Below, piece by piece: positions 6,856 through 14,526 of a DNA stretch of 64,000 nucleotides. Position numbers and translations under genes: made by a program. How positions within the stretch are numbered: position 1 is the first letter of the stretch; every line of letters starts with the position of its first letter. The stretch spans positions 3,886,501 through 3,950,500 of the forward strand of contig NZ_CP068985.1 in NCBI RefSeq assembly GCF_019397265.1, given 5' to 3'. A model generated the notes under the pieces. It worked only from the letters and a program-made list of their open reading frames with translations, did not search any database and was not told the origin of the DNA. This stretch comes from Nonomuraea coxensis DSM 45129 (GTDB taxonomy: Bacteria > Actinomycetota > Actinomycetes > Streptosporangiales > Streptosporangiaceae).

Positions 6856-7143
6856 TCACATGCCCTGTTCGGTGACCAGGAAGGACACGCTCCCCTGGTC
6901 GTCCGCTCCGGCGTCGAGAGATTTGTCGTCCAGCACGGTCGCGGCCACCGGATCGAGGTAGACGCGGGCGCCGTCGGACTCGACGACCGCGTCCGCCGGT
7001 TCCGGCGCGGTGGCCAGGGACAGGGTGAGCGCGCTGGCGCCCTCACCCTCCGACGAGATGCGGATCCCGCTCTGTGCGGGCTCCGGCGCGGTCGCGGTGA
7101 GATCGCGGATCGCCTGGGCTGCGTTGGCTGTCAGGGTGAGCAC
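6856..7143 (-). CDS. HesB/IscA-like domain protein lacking the cluster-binding cysteines
   Basis: 95 residues from a GTG preceded by GAGGAGGAG. The pattern MLTLTANAAQAIRDLTA.., GIRISSEG.., LSLATAPEPADAVVESDGARVYLDP is that of A-type iron-sulfur carrier proteins (HesB/IscA fold). The family normally has three cysteines, one central and a C-terminal Cys-x-Cys; this protein contains no cysteine at all. It therefore cannot bind a cluster in the known way. Such degenerate versions occur in actinobacteria and their role is unknown. Monocistronic. Confidence 0.75.
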   Translation of the reverse strand: MLTLTANAAQAIRDLTATAPEPAQSGIRISSEGEGASALTLSLATAPEPADAVVESDGARVYLDPVAATVLDDKSLDAGADDQGSVSFLVTEQGM

Positions 7144-7351
7144 TACGGCTCCTCCTCACGGTCGACGTTCAGGAGTCAGCCACCCTTCCCCCTCGATCGG
7201 GGCTCAACCCTCGCGACCCGCGTCTTTACCCGGAACCCGGTGCGGCGGCGCGGACGGCGGGCCGCGAGCCAGGCGAGTCAAGTGACACCCCCGCGTGGTT
7301 CCTCCCGATTGAAGGTGGAACGCCGCCGAAGCGGGAAAAGCGGGTCAAAGT

Positions 7352-7381
7352 TTCAACCAGAGGTTCAACGATACCGTTGAA
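7352..7381. promoter_or_regulatory. operator-like palindrome and extra half-site at the erythromycin-esterase-family gene
   Basis: TTCAACG-ATAC-CGTTGAA (7364-7381) is a perfect 7-bp inverted repeat ending 3 bp before the ATG at 7385; a further half-site TTCAAC stands at 7352-7357. There is no clear ribosome site for the gene, so the transcript may be leaderless and the palindrome would then cover the -10 region. This is a good candidate site for a repressor of the downstream gene. Confidence 0.55.
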
Positions 7382-7384
7382 GAC

Positions 7385-8587
7385 ATGACAACTGGCATCA
7401 AGGACGTCACCCGTCCGCTCGACGCGGCCTCCGTCATGGCCCTGCTGGGACGCCGCCCCCGCGTGCTCGCCGTCGGAGAGCCCACCCACCTGGAGGACAC
7501 CCTCCTCGACGTGCGCAACGAGCTGTTCAGGCAGCTCGTCGAGCAGGAGGGCTACCGCGCGATCGCGCTGGAGAGCGACTGCCTGATGGGCCTGGTCGTG
7601 GACGACTACGTCACCTCGGGCGTGGGCACCCTCGACGAGGTCATGGAGCGCGGCTTCAGCCACGAGTGGGGCGCCCTGGAGGGCAACCGCGCGCTCGTCC
7701 GCTGGATGCGCGAGCACAACGCCGGCCGGCCGGCGGCCGAGCAGGTGCGCTTCACCGCCTTCGACAGCCCGACGGAGATCACCCACGCGGCGAGCCCCCG
7801 GCAGGCGCTCATGGGGCTGCACGGCTACCTCGCGTCCCACGTGGAGGCCGCCCTGCTCCCGTGCGCCGCCGATGCCCTCGACCGGCTGATCGGCGCCGAC
7901 GAGCGCTGGACCGAGCAGGCCGCGATGCGGGACCCGTCGCGGTCCGTGGGCCACTCGGCCGAGGCCGCGGAGCTGCGGCTGCTCGCCGACGACCTGGTGG
8001 CGCTGCTCGACGCGCAGACGCCGCACCTGCTCGCCGCGACCACGCCGGACGACTGGGACCGGGCCCGCCTGTACGGCCGGGCCGCCGTCGGCCTGCTGCG
8101 CTACCACGCCCGCATGGCCGGCACCGGCCCGGCCAGGATGACGGGGCTGGTGGCCCAGCGGGACGCCATGATGGCCGCCAACCTCCTCGCCTTCGCCGAG
8201 CGCCGCCCCACCTTCGTCTACTCCCACAACCTGCACCTCACGCGGGCGCCGGGCACGATGCGGATGGACACGGGCCCGGTGCGGTGGTGGAGCGCCGGCG
8301 GGCTCGTCGAGGCCCGCCTCGGCGCCGACTACGCCTTCCTCGCCACCGCCGTCGGCACGATCCGCCACCGCGGCGTGGACACCCCGCCGGCGGTCACGGT
8401 CGAGGGGCTGCTGCACGCCCTGCCGGAGGACCACTTCCTGGTGGACGCGCGCGGCCTGGCCGCCGTCCTCGGCGGCGCGCCGCCCGCGGTCCGGGAGTCG
8501 CCGTACTTCGGCTACTTCCCGCTGGACCCGGCCCATCTGGACCTGATCGACGGGCTCGTGTACGTCAGGGACCTGCCGAGGGCCTGA
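7385..8587 (+). CDS. erythromycin esterase family protein
   Basis: 400 residues, typical for the Ere-like family. The N-terminal motif LAVGEPTHLEDT and the following RAIALESD and VRWMREHN..VRFTAFDSP match the conserved segments that carry the catalytic His/Glu residues of the family; a late segment FVYSHNLHLTR holds another conserved histidine. True EreA/EreB open the macrolide lactone ring, but most chromosomal members have unknown substrates, so macrolide resistance should not be assumed. The ATG at 7385 follows a palindromic operator-like site with little or no leader. Confidence 0.88.
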   Translation: MTTGIKDVTRPLDAASVMALLGRRPRVLAVGEPTHLEDTLLDVRNELFRQLVEQEGYRAIALESDCLMGLVVDDYVTSGVGTLDEVMERGFSHEWGALEGNRALVRWMREHNAGRPAAEQVRFTAFDSPTEITHAASPRQALMGLHGYLASHVEAALLPCAADALDRLIGADERWTEQAAMRDPSRSVGHSAEAAELRLLADDLVALLDAQTPHLLAATTPDDWDRARLYGRAAVGLLRYHARMAGTGPARMTGLVAQRDAMMAANLLAFAERRPTFVYSHNLHLTRAPGTMRMDTGPVRWWSAGGLVEARLGADYAFLATAVGTIRHRGVDTPPAVTVEGLLHALPEDHFLVDARGLAAVLGGAPPAVRESPYFGYFPLDPAHLDLIDGLVYVRDLPRA

Positions 8588-8688
8588 CCCCGGGCGGGGA
8601 CGCGCCGGGCGGCGCAATGCGGGGACGTGACGGCGAGGACGGTTACTGTGCGTAGTGGATCAGTGTCGCCATCGTCATAGGAATGCTC

Positions 8689-9222
8689 ATGCGTACTCGC
8701 CGCCTGACCCTTTTGCTGGCCGCCGCCGCCCTCGTGGGGTGCGGGACCGTACCGACGAACACCGCGGGGGTGGCTCCGCAGACCACCGCGCCGCCGTCCG
8801 ACCTGGACAAGACCTGGCTGCGTACCATCCACCAGGGCAACATGGCCGAGGTCCAGGCCGGCCGCCTGGCGGAGGCCAAGGGCACCACCAAGCAGGTGAA
8901 GTCGATCGGCAAGATGCTGGTCGACGACCACACCGCGCTGGACGTGAAGGTCACCCAGCTCGCCGGCCGGCTCGGCGTGGACCTGCCGACCTCGCCCACC
9001 GCCGACCAGAAGGAGCTGTCGACCAAGCTGCGCGAGGACACGGGCGCCGACTTCGACCAGGACTTCGTGGCCGGGATGACGAAGGCTCACACCGCCGCGA
9101 TCAGGGCCACCAAGCAGCAGATCGACAAGGGCACCTCGCAGGAGGTGGTGGCGCTGGCGAAGGAGGCCGAGCCGCAGCTCAAGGAGCACCTGGCGGCCCT
9201 GCGCAAGGCGCACGGCGGCTGA
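8689..9222 (+). CDS. DUF4142 domain-containing lipoprotein
   Basis: 177 residues from the ATG at 8689 (AGGA 6 bp upstream); an ATG at 8683 is the alternative. The N-terminus RRLTLLLAAAALVGCG is a lipoprotein signal with lipobox LVGC, so the mature protein is anchored to the outer face of the membrane. The rest, including LRTIHQGNMAEVQAGRLAEAKGTTKQVKSIGKMLVDDH, is the ferritin-like four-helix DUF4142 domain, for which no certain biochemical function is known. It stands alone and ends at a strong hairpin. Confidence 0.87.
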   Translation: MRTRRLTLLLAAAALVGCGTVPTNTAGVAPQTTAPPSDLDKTWLRTIHQGNMAEVQAGRLAEAKGTTKQVKSIGKMLVDDHTALDVKVTQLAGRLGVDLPTSPTADQKELSTKLREDTGADFDQDFVAGMTKAHTAAIRATKQQIDKGTSQEVVALAKEAEPQLKEHLAALRKAHGG

Positions 9223-9243
9223 TCCGCCCGCGCTCCTGGCGGG

Positions 9244-9278
9244 GCCGCGGGCCGGGCGCGCCGCGCCCGGCCCGCGGC
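9244..9278. terminator. 35-bp near-continuous palindrome, strong terminator
   Basis: Bases 9244-9260 and 9262-9278 are exact reverse complements around a single central base: 17 potential pairs, nearly all G/C. It begins 22 bp after the DUF4142 stop. The most natural reading is a factor-independent terminator without a T-run. Confidence 0.75.
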
Positions 9279-9383
9279 GGTGCGGTACCGGACGAAAACT
9301 CCTCCCCACGAGGTGTGGTTTTGTGGGTATTTGGGGTACTTGTCCAGTTTGACGCAAAGGGTCACCGCATCAGGGGGTAGCTC

Positions 9384-9749
9384 GTGGCCACGCAGACGGA
9401 GATCCGCACGCTGCTGGAATGCCACGTCGTCGGCTGCGACGGCGAGCCGCTCGGCAGGGTGGGACAGGTCTATCTCAACGACCACACCGGCCGCGCGGAA
9501 TGGGTGACCGTGTGCGGCGGATTCCTCGGTATGCGGCAGACCTTCGTGCCGCTCGCCGGCAGCCACCGCACAGGCGAAGAAATCACCGTCGCCTTCGACG
9601 GGGAGAAAGTCAGGGACGCGCCGCACGTCGCCGTGGACGGCCTGCTGACCGTCGCGGAGGAAATTCGGCTCAATCGCCATTACGGAATCGGCTCGGCCGT
9701 CCCGGCGCCGCGAACGGGCGGCCACGACCGGCTCGACCTGGACACCTGA
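9384..9749 (+). CDS. PRC-barrel domain-containing protein
   Basis: 121 residues from a GTG at 9384 with GGGG 8 bp upstream. The pattern LLECHVVGCDGEPLGRVGQVYLNDHTGRAEWVTVCGGF is a PRC-barrel domain (first about 85 residues), a small beta-barrel found in the photosynthetic reaction centre H subunit and in RimM. Stand-alone members in actinobacteria are often stress-related proteins of unknown function. The 100 bp upstream is distinctly AT-richer (TGTGGTTTTGTGGGTATTTG), probably the promoter. Confidence 0.85.
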   Translation: MATQTEIRTLLECHVVGCDGEPLGRVGQVYLNDHTGRAEWVTVCGGFLGMRQTFVPLAGSHRTGEEITVAFDGEKVRDAPHVAVDGLLTVAEEIRLNRHYGIGSAVPAPRTGGHDRLDLDT

Positions 9750-9775
9750 CAGCCATGTCCGACAGGCGGAAAACG

Positions 9776-11488
9776 TCACGGTGAGGCGTAGAGCTCGACC
9801 TCGTTGAGCATCGCGCACGACGCGCCGATTTCCTCGTCGCAATCGCCGGAAGGCTCGACCACGATTTTCACGTGCCGGCCGTCCGCCGATATCGGCTCAT
9901 AACGCAGCGCGTAATCCGTGCGGCCGGCAATGGTGAGCACCGGCTCGCCCCACGAGCGCCCGTCACGCGAGACGTACACGCGGGCCCCGGCCGGATGCCC
10001 CGGGCGCAGGCTCAGCCCGGCCAGGGTGAACCGGTACCGCCGGTCCAGGTGCAGCACGTACGAGCCGGGACCGCCCGCGGCGACCGCGCTCGACCAGTAG
10101 CGGGTGCTGCCGTCCAGGGCGGCCGCCGGGCGGGTGCGCGGCCGGCCGCGGCCGGTCCAGCGCATGGTCGTGGACACCGTCAGGTCGCCGCGCCGGAGCA
10201 TCGCGCCCAGGTCCAGGCGGCCGGGCGCGGGCGGGGCGAGGTCGTACAGGCGGCGCTTGATCGCGTACCGGCCGCCCTGCTCGAAACGGCCGTGCGCGGG
10301 GCAGGCCGTCTCGTCGAGCGAGTGGTCCGGCCGCACCCCGGCCAGCTTGCAGTTGTCCACCACCTGGATCAGCCGGTGCGGCCCGACCGCCGCGACGCCG
10401 GTGTAGCCGGACGAGCCGTGGGTGTCCCACACGCCGTCCCGGTTGTGGTAGGTCACGCGCGGCTCTCCCCACTCGTAGCCCAGGCCGTTGCGGGAGACGG
10501 CCAGCCAGTTGTCGGGGCGGCCCGCGCTCAGCACGAGCATCCCGTCCGGCATGAGCAGCAGGCGCGGCGCGACGCCCCGCACCACGCAGTCCATGCCGGC
10601 GAAGCGCAGCCCGGCCGGCCGCGTCCAGGTCCGGCCGCCGTCGGCCGAGCGGGCCTGGCTCAGCGTCGCGTACCCGCCGCCGTCGCGGCGGATCACCGCC
10701 AGCAGGGTGCCGTCCATGACCTGCGCCAGCGCGGCCTCGGTGTAGCCGTACCCGGCCTCCTCCGGGCGGGCGATCACGCCGCGCCGCTCGAAGGTCCGGC
10801 CGCCGTCGGAGCTGGCGTAGACCTCGGCCTGGTACGCCCCCGTGTCCAGGTAGCGGGCGTAGACCGTGATCAGGATCGTCCCGTCGGCGAGCTGCACCGG
10901 CGTGCCGTGCGCGGCCCCGCCGGGCAGCAGCTCGTCCGGCGTGCCCAGGGTCGCCACCGAGCGCAGCCAGTCCTCGCCGTCGTCGGCGACGTCCGAGGTC
11001 AGCACCCCCAGGCTCGCCGTGTGCGGCCCGGTCCGCTCCGGGTAGTACTCGGTCGCGAAGTAGCGCCCGTCCAGCAGCTCGACCGGCGACTCGCGCAGCG
11101 GCGTGGCCGCCGGCGGGCCGAACGTGACGCCGCCGTCGGTGGACACGGCGGCCTCGCTGGTGAGGGTGACGACCTTGTCGACGTTCGTGGTGAACGTGGT
11201 GATCACCTTCTGCTCGGGCCGGCCGTCCCGCCCGGCGACGTCGAGGACGGACACGTTCGGGAAACCCGCGAAGTCCAGCCGCTCCAGGTCGGCCGGCTCC
11301 CGCTCGGCGGGCGGCGGATGCGGATGAATCCAGTCGAGTGAGGAAGCAGTGGCGATCAGGTTAGGGACGGGCAGCTGGGACTGGTCCGGCAGCAGGCAGT
11401 AGCCGCCTCCCGCCTGCGGCGAGCCCGCCGCGGCGGGCAACGCCGAGGCGGCGACCACGGCCGCGACCACGGCTCTGGGCACCGGCAC
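9776..11488 (-). CDS. secreted sialidase-like (BNR repeat) protein with C-terminal discoidin-like region
   Basis: 570 residues from a GTG at 11488 preceded by GAGGAG. A signal peptide (PRAVVAAVVAASALPAAAG) directs export. At least three Asp-box type repeats are visible: STDGGVTF (about 140), SSDGGRTF (about 230) and SADGGRTW (about 280), the hallmark of six-bladed sialidase propellers. The C-terminal about 150 residues (YWSSAVAAGGPGSYVLHLDRRYRFTLAGL.. to MLNEVELYAS) look like a discoidin/F5-8 type carbohydrate-binding domain, with a late Cys pair (GDCDEEIGASC). It probably trims or binds an extracellular glycan; exo-sialidase activity itself is not proven, as the arginine triad cannot be assigned. 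Confidence 0.82.
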   Translation of the reverse strand: MPVPRAVVAAVVAASALPAAAGSPQAGGGYCLLPDQSQLPVPNLIATASSLDWIHPHPPPAEREPADLERLDFAGFPNVSVLDVAGRDGRPEQKVITTFTTNVDKVVTLTSEAAVSTDGGVTFGPPAATPLRESPVELLDGRYFATEYYPERTGPHTASLGVLTSDVADDGEDWLRSVATLGTPDELLPGGAAHGTPVQLADGTILITVYARYLDTGAYQAEVYASSDGGRTFERRGVIARPEEAGYGYTEAALAQVMDGTLLAVIRRDGGGYATLSQARSADGGRTWTRPAGLRFAGMDCVVRGVAPRLLLMPDGMLVLSAGRPDNWLAVSRNGLGYEWGEPRVTYHNRDGVWDTHGSSGYTGVAAVGPHRLIQVVDNCKLAGVRPDHSLDETACPAHGRFEQGGRYAIKRRLYDLAPPAPGRLDLGAMLRRGDLTVSTTMRWTGRGRPRTRPAAALDGSTRYWSSAVAAGGPGSYVLHLDRRYRFTLAGLSLRPGHPAGARVYVSRDGRSWGEPVLTIAGRTDYALRYEPISADGRHVKIVVEPSGDCDEEIGASCAMLNEVELYASP

Positions 11489-11743
11489 CGTTCCGCTCCT
11501 CGTCCTGTCGTCCTCGCGTGGCCGACGGTTCGGACTCTAGATCACTCACCCCCGGCAACCCGGGATTCACCTGCGGGAAGTCGCCGTCGCGCCGCGCTTT
11601 CCGCGTCTGCGCCGCCGCAAACATACTGGATGCGTAAAGTGCCAGTTGACAGAAAAGCTCGTCATGCCCACGATCAGAGCGGCACTATTAAGTGTGAATT
11701 TACAGAGCTCCGATTCGGCCCGCGGGTCAGGAGGTGGCCTCAG
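11489..11743. promoter_or_regulatory. divergent intergenic region, partly AT-rich
   Basis: The 255 bp between the sialidase-like gene and the 11744 cassette hold no supported gene. About 11615-11715 is much AT-richer than the surroundings (for example AAACATACTGGATGCGTAAAGTG and GGCACTATTAAGTGTGAATTTACAG, each read as parts), so both promoters probably lie here. The frame of the next gene is open through part of it, but the perfect AGGAGGTG at 11729-11736 fixes the start at 11744. Confidence 0.4.
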
Positions 11744-12682
11744 ATGAGCGTCGAGCCAAGGGCGGAAGTGGCCCCACAGCGAATGCCGCCTCTCTGGGAC
11801 GGCACGGCGACGCCGGTGGCGCCCGAGACGGCGGCCCAGCAACGCGTCGTCCACCGCATCTGCGCCCGGGTCGCCCCCGAGGGCGTGGAGATCGGCGTCG
11901 GCGAACTGCCACCCGGCGGCCTGCAGGTGTGGATCGACACCCCCGTGCCGCCCGCCCCGCAGGAGGCGTGGGTGCTGCACCACCGCCTGGCCCGCGAGGT
12001 GTCGCTGGTCGGCTGGCACTGCGACGCCGACCAGGACCGGCTGCTGGTGCTCGGCTGGAGCGCCGCCTGCCTGCACAACCGGGTACGCCTGCTGCAGAGC
12101 GGCCTGCGCCGCCTGACCGGCTTCGAGCAGACCGCCCAGCGGGCCGTCCAGCTCGAAGGCCAGGACCCCGGCGACGCGCCCGCCGCCGAGATCGTCGCCG
12201 CCACCTGCGCCTCCATCGAACGCCGGCTGCGCTGGCCGGAGCGGCTGGCCGAGCTCGACGGCTACGAGCGCAGCTCCGGCCTGTCCCACCTGCAGCTCCT
12301 GCTCGCCCAGGTCATCGGCCTGGAGGCCAAGGTCGCCGCCGCCTGCGAGGAGCACCTCGTCATGGCGCGGGTGCTCGCCCGCGCGGTGTGCGAGCACCAC
12401 TCCCGCCACGGCGACCTGCGCCGCGCCCAGCGTGACGTGCTGGGCGAGAACCGCCGCTGGGTGCACGCCAGCTCCATGATCCGCGGCTCGGCCGCCCGTC
12501 CGGGCACCCCCGCCGCCGGCCGCCCCCACATGGGGCTCGCCGAACGCCGCATCGCCGCGAGCGTCATCAACCACAGCGTCATCGACAGCGTCATCGACCA
12601 CGGCGCCCCGCGGGCCACCCCCGCGGCCGTCGCCGCCGCTCCCCTGGCCGGATACGCCGGCCACGAGGAGGGCGCAGGCTGA
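11744..12682 (+). CDS. hypothetical protein, first gene of an oxidase/exporter cassette
   Basis: 312 residues from the ATG at 11744, which follows AGGAGGTG by 7 bp. I do not recognise it. The first 115 residues look mixed alpha/beta (ICARVAPEGVEIGVGELPPGGLQVWIDTP..); residues about 120-260 are Leu/Ala/Arg-rich and look like long helices; the C-terminus contains an internal near-repeat (SVINHSVIDSVIDHG). No signal peptide, membrane segment or metal motif is evident. It heads a co-directional series with a small peptide, a flavin oxidase, an exporter and a flavin monooxygenase, so a role in making or handling a small product is plausible but inferred from position only. Confidence 0.8.
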   Translation: MSVEPRAEVAPQRMPPLWDGTATPVAPETAAQQRVVHRICARVAPEGVEIGVGELPPGGLQVWIDTPVPPAPQEAWVLHHRLAREVSLVGWHCDADQDRLLVLGWSAACLHNRVRLLQSGLRRLTGFEQTAQRAVQLEGQDPGDAPAAEIVAATCASIERRLRWPERLAELDGYERSSGLSHLQLLLAQVIGLEAKVAAACEEHLVMARVLARAVCEHHSRHGDLRRAQRDVLGENRRWVHASSMIRGSAARPGTPAAGRPHMGLAERRIAASVINHSVIDSVIDHGAPRATPAAVAAAPLAGYAGHEEGAG

Positions 12683-12756
12683 CCCAGACGCCGCTCAAGG
12701 GCGAGCGGCCACCCCGGAAGAAACCCCGCCCCACATCCGGTAGGAAAGGCCCCGTC

Positions 12757-13008
12757 ATGCGAACCCCCCCGCACCTGCCCGGACCCGCCAGGCCCGACAC
12801 CCGCGACGACTCCCGCGACGCTCTCCGTCACAGCCCGCCGCGACCCCGGCGTCACCCGTACGCGCTGCGCGAGTTCCCCGTGCAGTCCCCGCAGCCCGAG
12901 ATGATCCCCGCGCCCGACCTGTTCGCCGAGCAGCGCCTGCTCGAGATCAGGGACATGTCCCACCAGGCCATCGGCTCCATCGACGACCTGCTCCAGCACA
13001 CCGCCTGA
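12757..13008 (+). CDS. small 83-residue protein, possible precursor peptide
   Basis: The ATG at 12757 has AGGAAAGG 7 bp upstream and the gene ends 19 bp before the oxidase start, so it looks genuinely translated within the series. The N-terminal half is rich in Pro, Arg and Asp (PRPDTRDDSRDALRHSPPRP) and likely disordered; the second half (AEQRLLEIRDMSHQAIGSIDDLL) is a predicted amphipathic helix. It has no cysteine and no signal peptide. It could be a ribosomal precursor peptide modified by the neighbouring flavoenzymes, or a small partner subunit of one of them. I recognise no family. Confidence 0.7.
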   Translation: MRTPPHLPGPARPDTRDDSRDALRHSPPRPRRHPYALREFPVQSPQPEMIPAPDLFAEQRLLEIRDMSHQAIGSIDDLLQHTA

Positions 13009-13027
13009 GAGGAACGGAAGGACGACC

Positions 13028-14428
13028 ATGCAGGAGCTAACGCGAGTCGAGCTGATGCCGCGTGACGTCGGAGGTCACCAGCCACGCTCCATCACCGGCA
13101 CCGAGTCCCCGCGCACCCTCGACCAGGTCCGCGCCCTCGTCCGCGCCGCCGGCGCCACCCGGCACCGCCTGTACCCGATCAGCACCGGCCGCAACTGGGG
13201 CATGGGCTCGGCCATGCCGGTCACCGACGACAACGTCGTCGTCGACCTCAGCGGCATGAACCGCATCCGCGGCATCGACCTCGAGACCGGCTTCGCGGTC
13301 ATCGAGCCCGGCGTGACGCAGCGGCAGCTCGCCGAGGCGCTGCGCGACACCCCGTGGATGCTGAACGTCACCAACTCCTGTGCCGACACCTCCGTGGTGG
13401 GCAACGCACTCGACCGCGGCGACGGCACCTTCCGCTCCCGCGTCCACGACGTGGCCGGCCTCGAAGCCGTGCTCGCCGACGGCAGCGTCGTCACCACCGG
13501 CGGGCTCGACCCGGCCGGCCGCTACCACGGCAGGGTTGCCGGGCCCGACCTCACCGCCGCGTTCGTCCAGCACAACCTCGGCATCGTCACCGCCATGGCG
13601 ATCGCCCTGGTGCCCCGCCCCGAGTCCATCGGCATGGTGTACGGCCGGCTGCCGCGCCACCAGGCCGCGGTCGCTCTGGAGGCGGTCGCCGGGTTCGTCC
13701 GCCGCGGCAACCCCGCCGACGGCATGCTCCGCGTGCGCGAGCTGGCGCTCACCCCGTCCCACGGCGACTGGACGCTGCCCGCGGGCGTCGACCTGGACCG
13801 CTTCGCCGTCATGGGGCCGCTGCTCGGCACCGCCGCCGCGGTCGAGCTGGCCGAGGAGCTGCTGCGCAAGGCGCTCGCCGAGGTCGAGGGCTCCGAGGAA
13901 CTGCTCGTGGTGGACCCGACCGAGGTCAAGCCGGACGACCCGCTCTACGCCCGGGCCCTCATGTCGCAGGGCATCCCGACGTGCGCGGGCGTGCGCAAGG
14001 CGCTCGGCGTCGCCTCCTGCGAGCAGGTCGACGCCACCGGGCTCGGCTTCCTCGCCCTGATGCCGCTGATGCCCACCGACGCCCGCAGGACCGCGTACAT
14101 CGTGGACGCCCTGCAGAGCGCCGTGGACGCCCACTCCACCGCCCTCATGGCCGAGTGGAACGTCGTCGGCCGGCACATGGCCAACGGCGTCATCCAGATC
14201 TTCTTCGACCGCTCCCGGCCGGACGGCGCCCACCGCGCCCACCAGCTCCGCAACGACGGCAACTGCGTCCTGCGCGGCAACGGCTGCGCCATCTACCGCT
14301 CCGACATCGACCACGCCGCGGCCGACGTCTGGTCCGAGACCAGCACCGCCAGCCTCGGCATGCTCCACCGGCTCAAGACGGCGCTCGACCCCGACGGCCT
14401 GCTCTCGCCCGGCCGCTACGGCGCCTGA
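13028..14428 (+). CDS. FAD-binding (VAO/PCMH-type) oxidoreductase
   Basis: 466 residues from the ATG at 13028, with GGAAGGA 5 bp upstream. The N-terminal FAD-binding region has LYPISTGRNWGMG, VVVDLSGMNRI, and IEPGVTQRQLAEAL, the pattern of vanillyl-alcohol-oxidase/p-cresol-dehydrogenase type flavoproteins; the C-terminus carries RLKTALDPDGLLSPGRYG, the usual end of FAD-linked oxidases. It should oxidise a phenol, alcohol or amine side chain and pass electrons to oxygen or a carrier. The usual histidine for covalent FAD attachment is not obvious. Between the 83-residue peptide (19 bp upstream) and the exporter, it is the core enzyme of the cassette. Confidence 0.9.
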   Translation: MQELTRVELMPRDVGGHQPRSITGTESPRTLDQVRALVRAAGATRHRLYPISTGRNWGMGSAMPVTDDNVVVDLSGMNRIRGIDLETGFAVIEPGVTQRQLAEALRDTPWMLNVTNSCADTSVVGNALDRGDGTFRSRVHDVAGLEAVLADGSVVTTGGLDPAGRYHGRVAGPDLTAAFVQHNLGIVTAMAIALVPRPESIGMVYGRLPRHQAAVALEAVAGFVRRGNPADGMLRVRELALTPSHGDWTLPAGVDLDRFAVMGPLLGTAAAVELAEELLRKALAEVEGSEELLVVDPTEVKPDDPLYARALMSQGIPTCAGVRKALGVASCEQVDATGLGFLALMPLMPTDARRTAYIVDALQSAVDAHSTALMAEWNVVGRHMANGVIQIFFDRSRPDGAHRAHQLRNDGNCVLRGNGCAIYRSDIDHAAADVWSETSTASLGMLHRLKTALDPDGLLSPGRYGA

Positions 14429-14473
14429 ACCGCGCGGACCCGCGCACTTCCCGTACCACGGAACAGCCCATCC

Positions 14474-14494
14474 CGCCGGCCCGCGCGGCCGGCG
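14474..14494. terminator. GC hairpin between oxidase and exporter genes
   Basis: CGCCGGC (14474-14480) pairs with GCCGGCG (14488-14494) across a 7-nt loop, 45 bp after the oxidase stop and 33 bp before the exporter start. It may end or reduce transcription between the two halves of the cassette. Confidence 0.4.
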
Positions 14495-14526
14495 AGGACC
14501 ACTGATAGTGAGTTGGAGGTGACCAC

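Noticed and set aside
7385..8587. Macrolide resistance determinant
   Set aside because: Only family-level motifs are visible; most chromosomal members of this family are not proven macrolide esterases.
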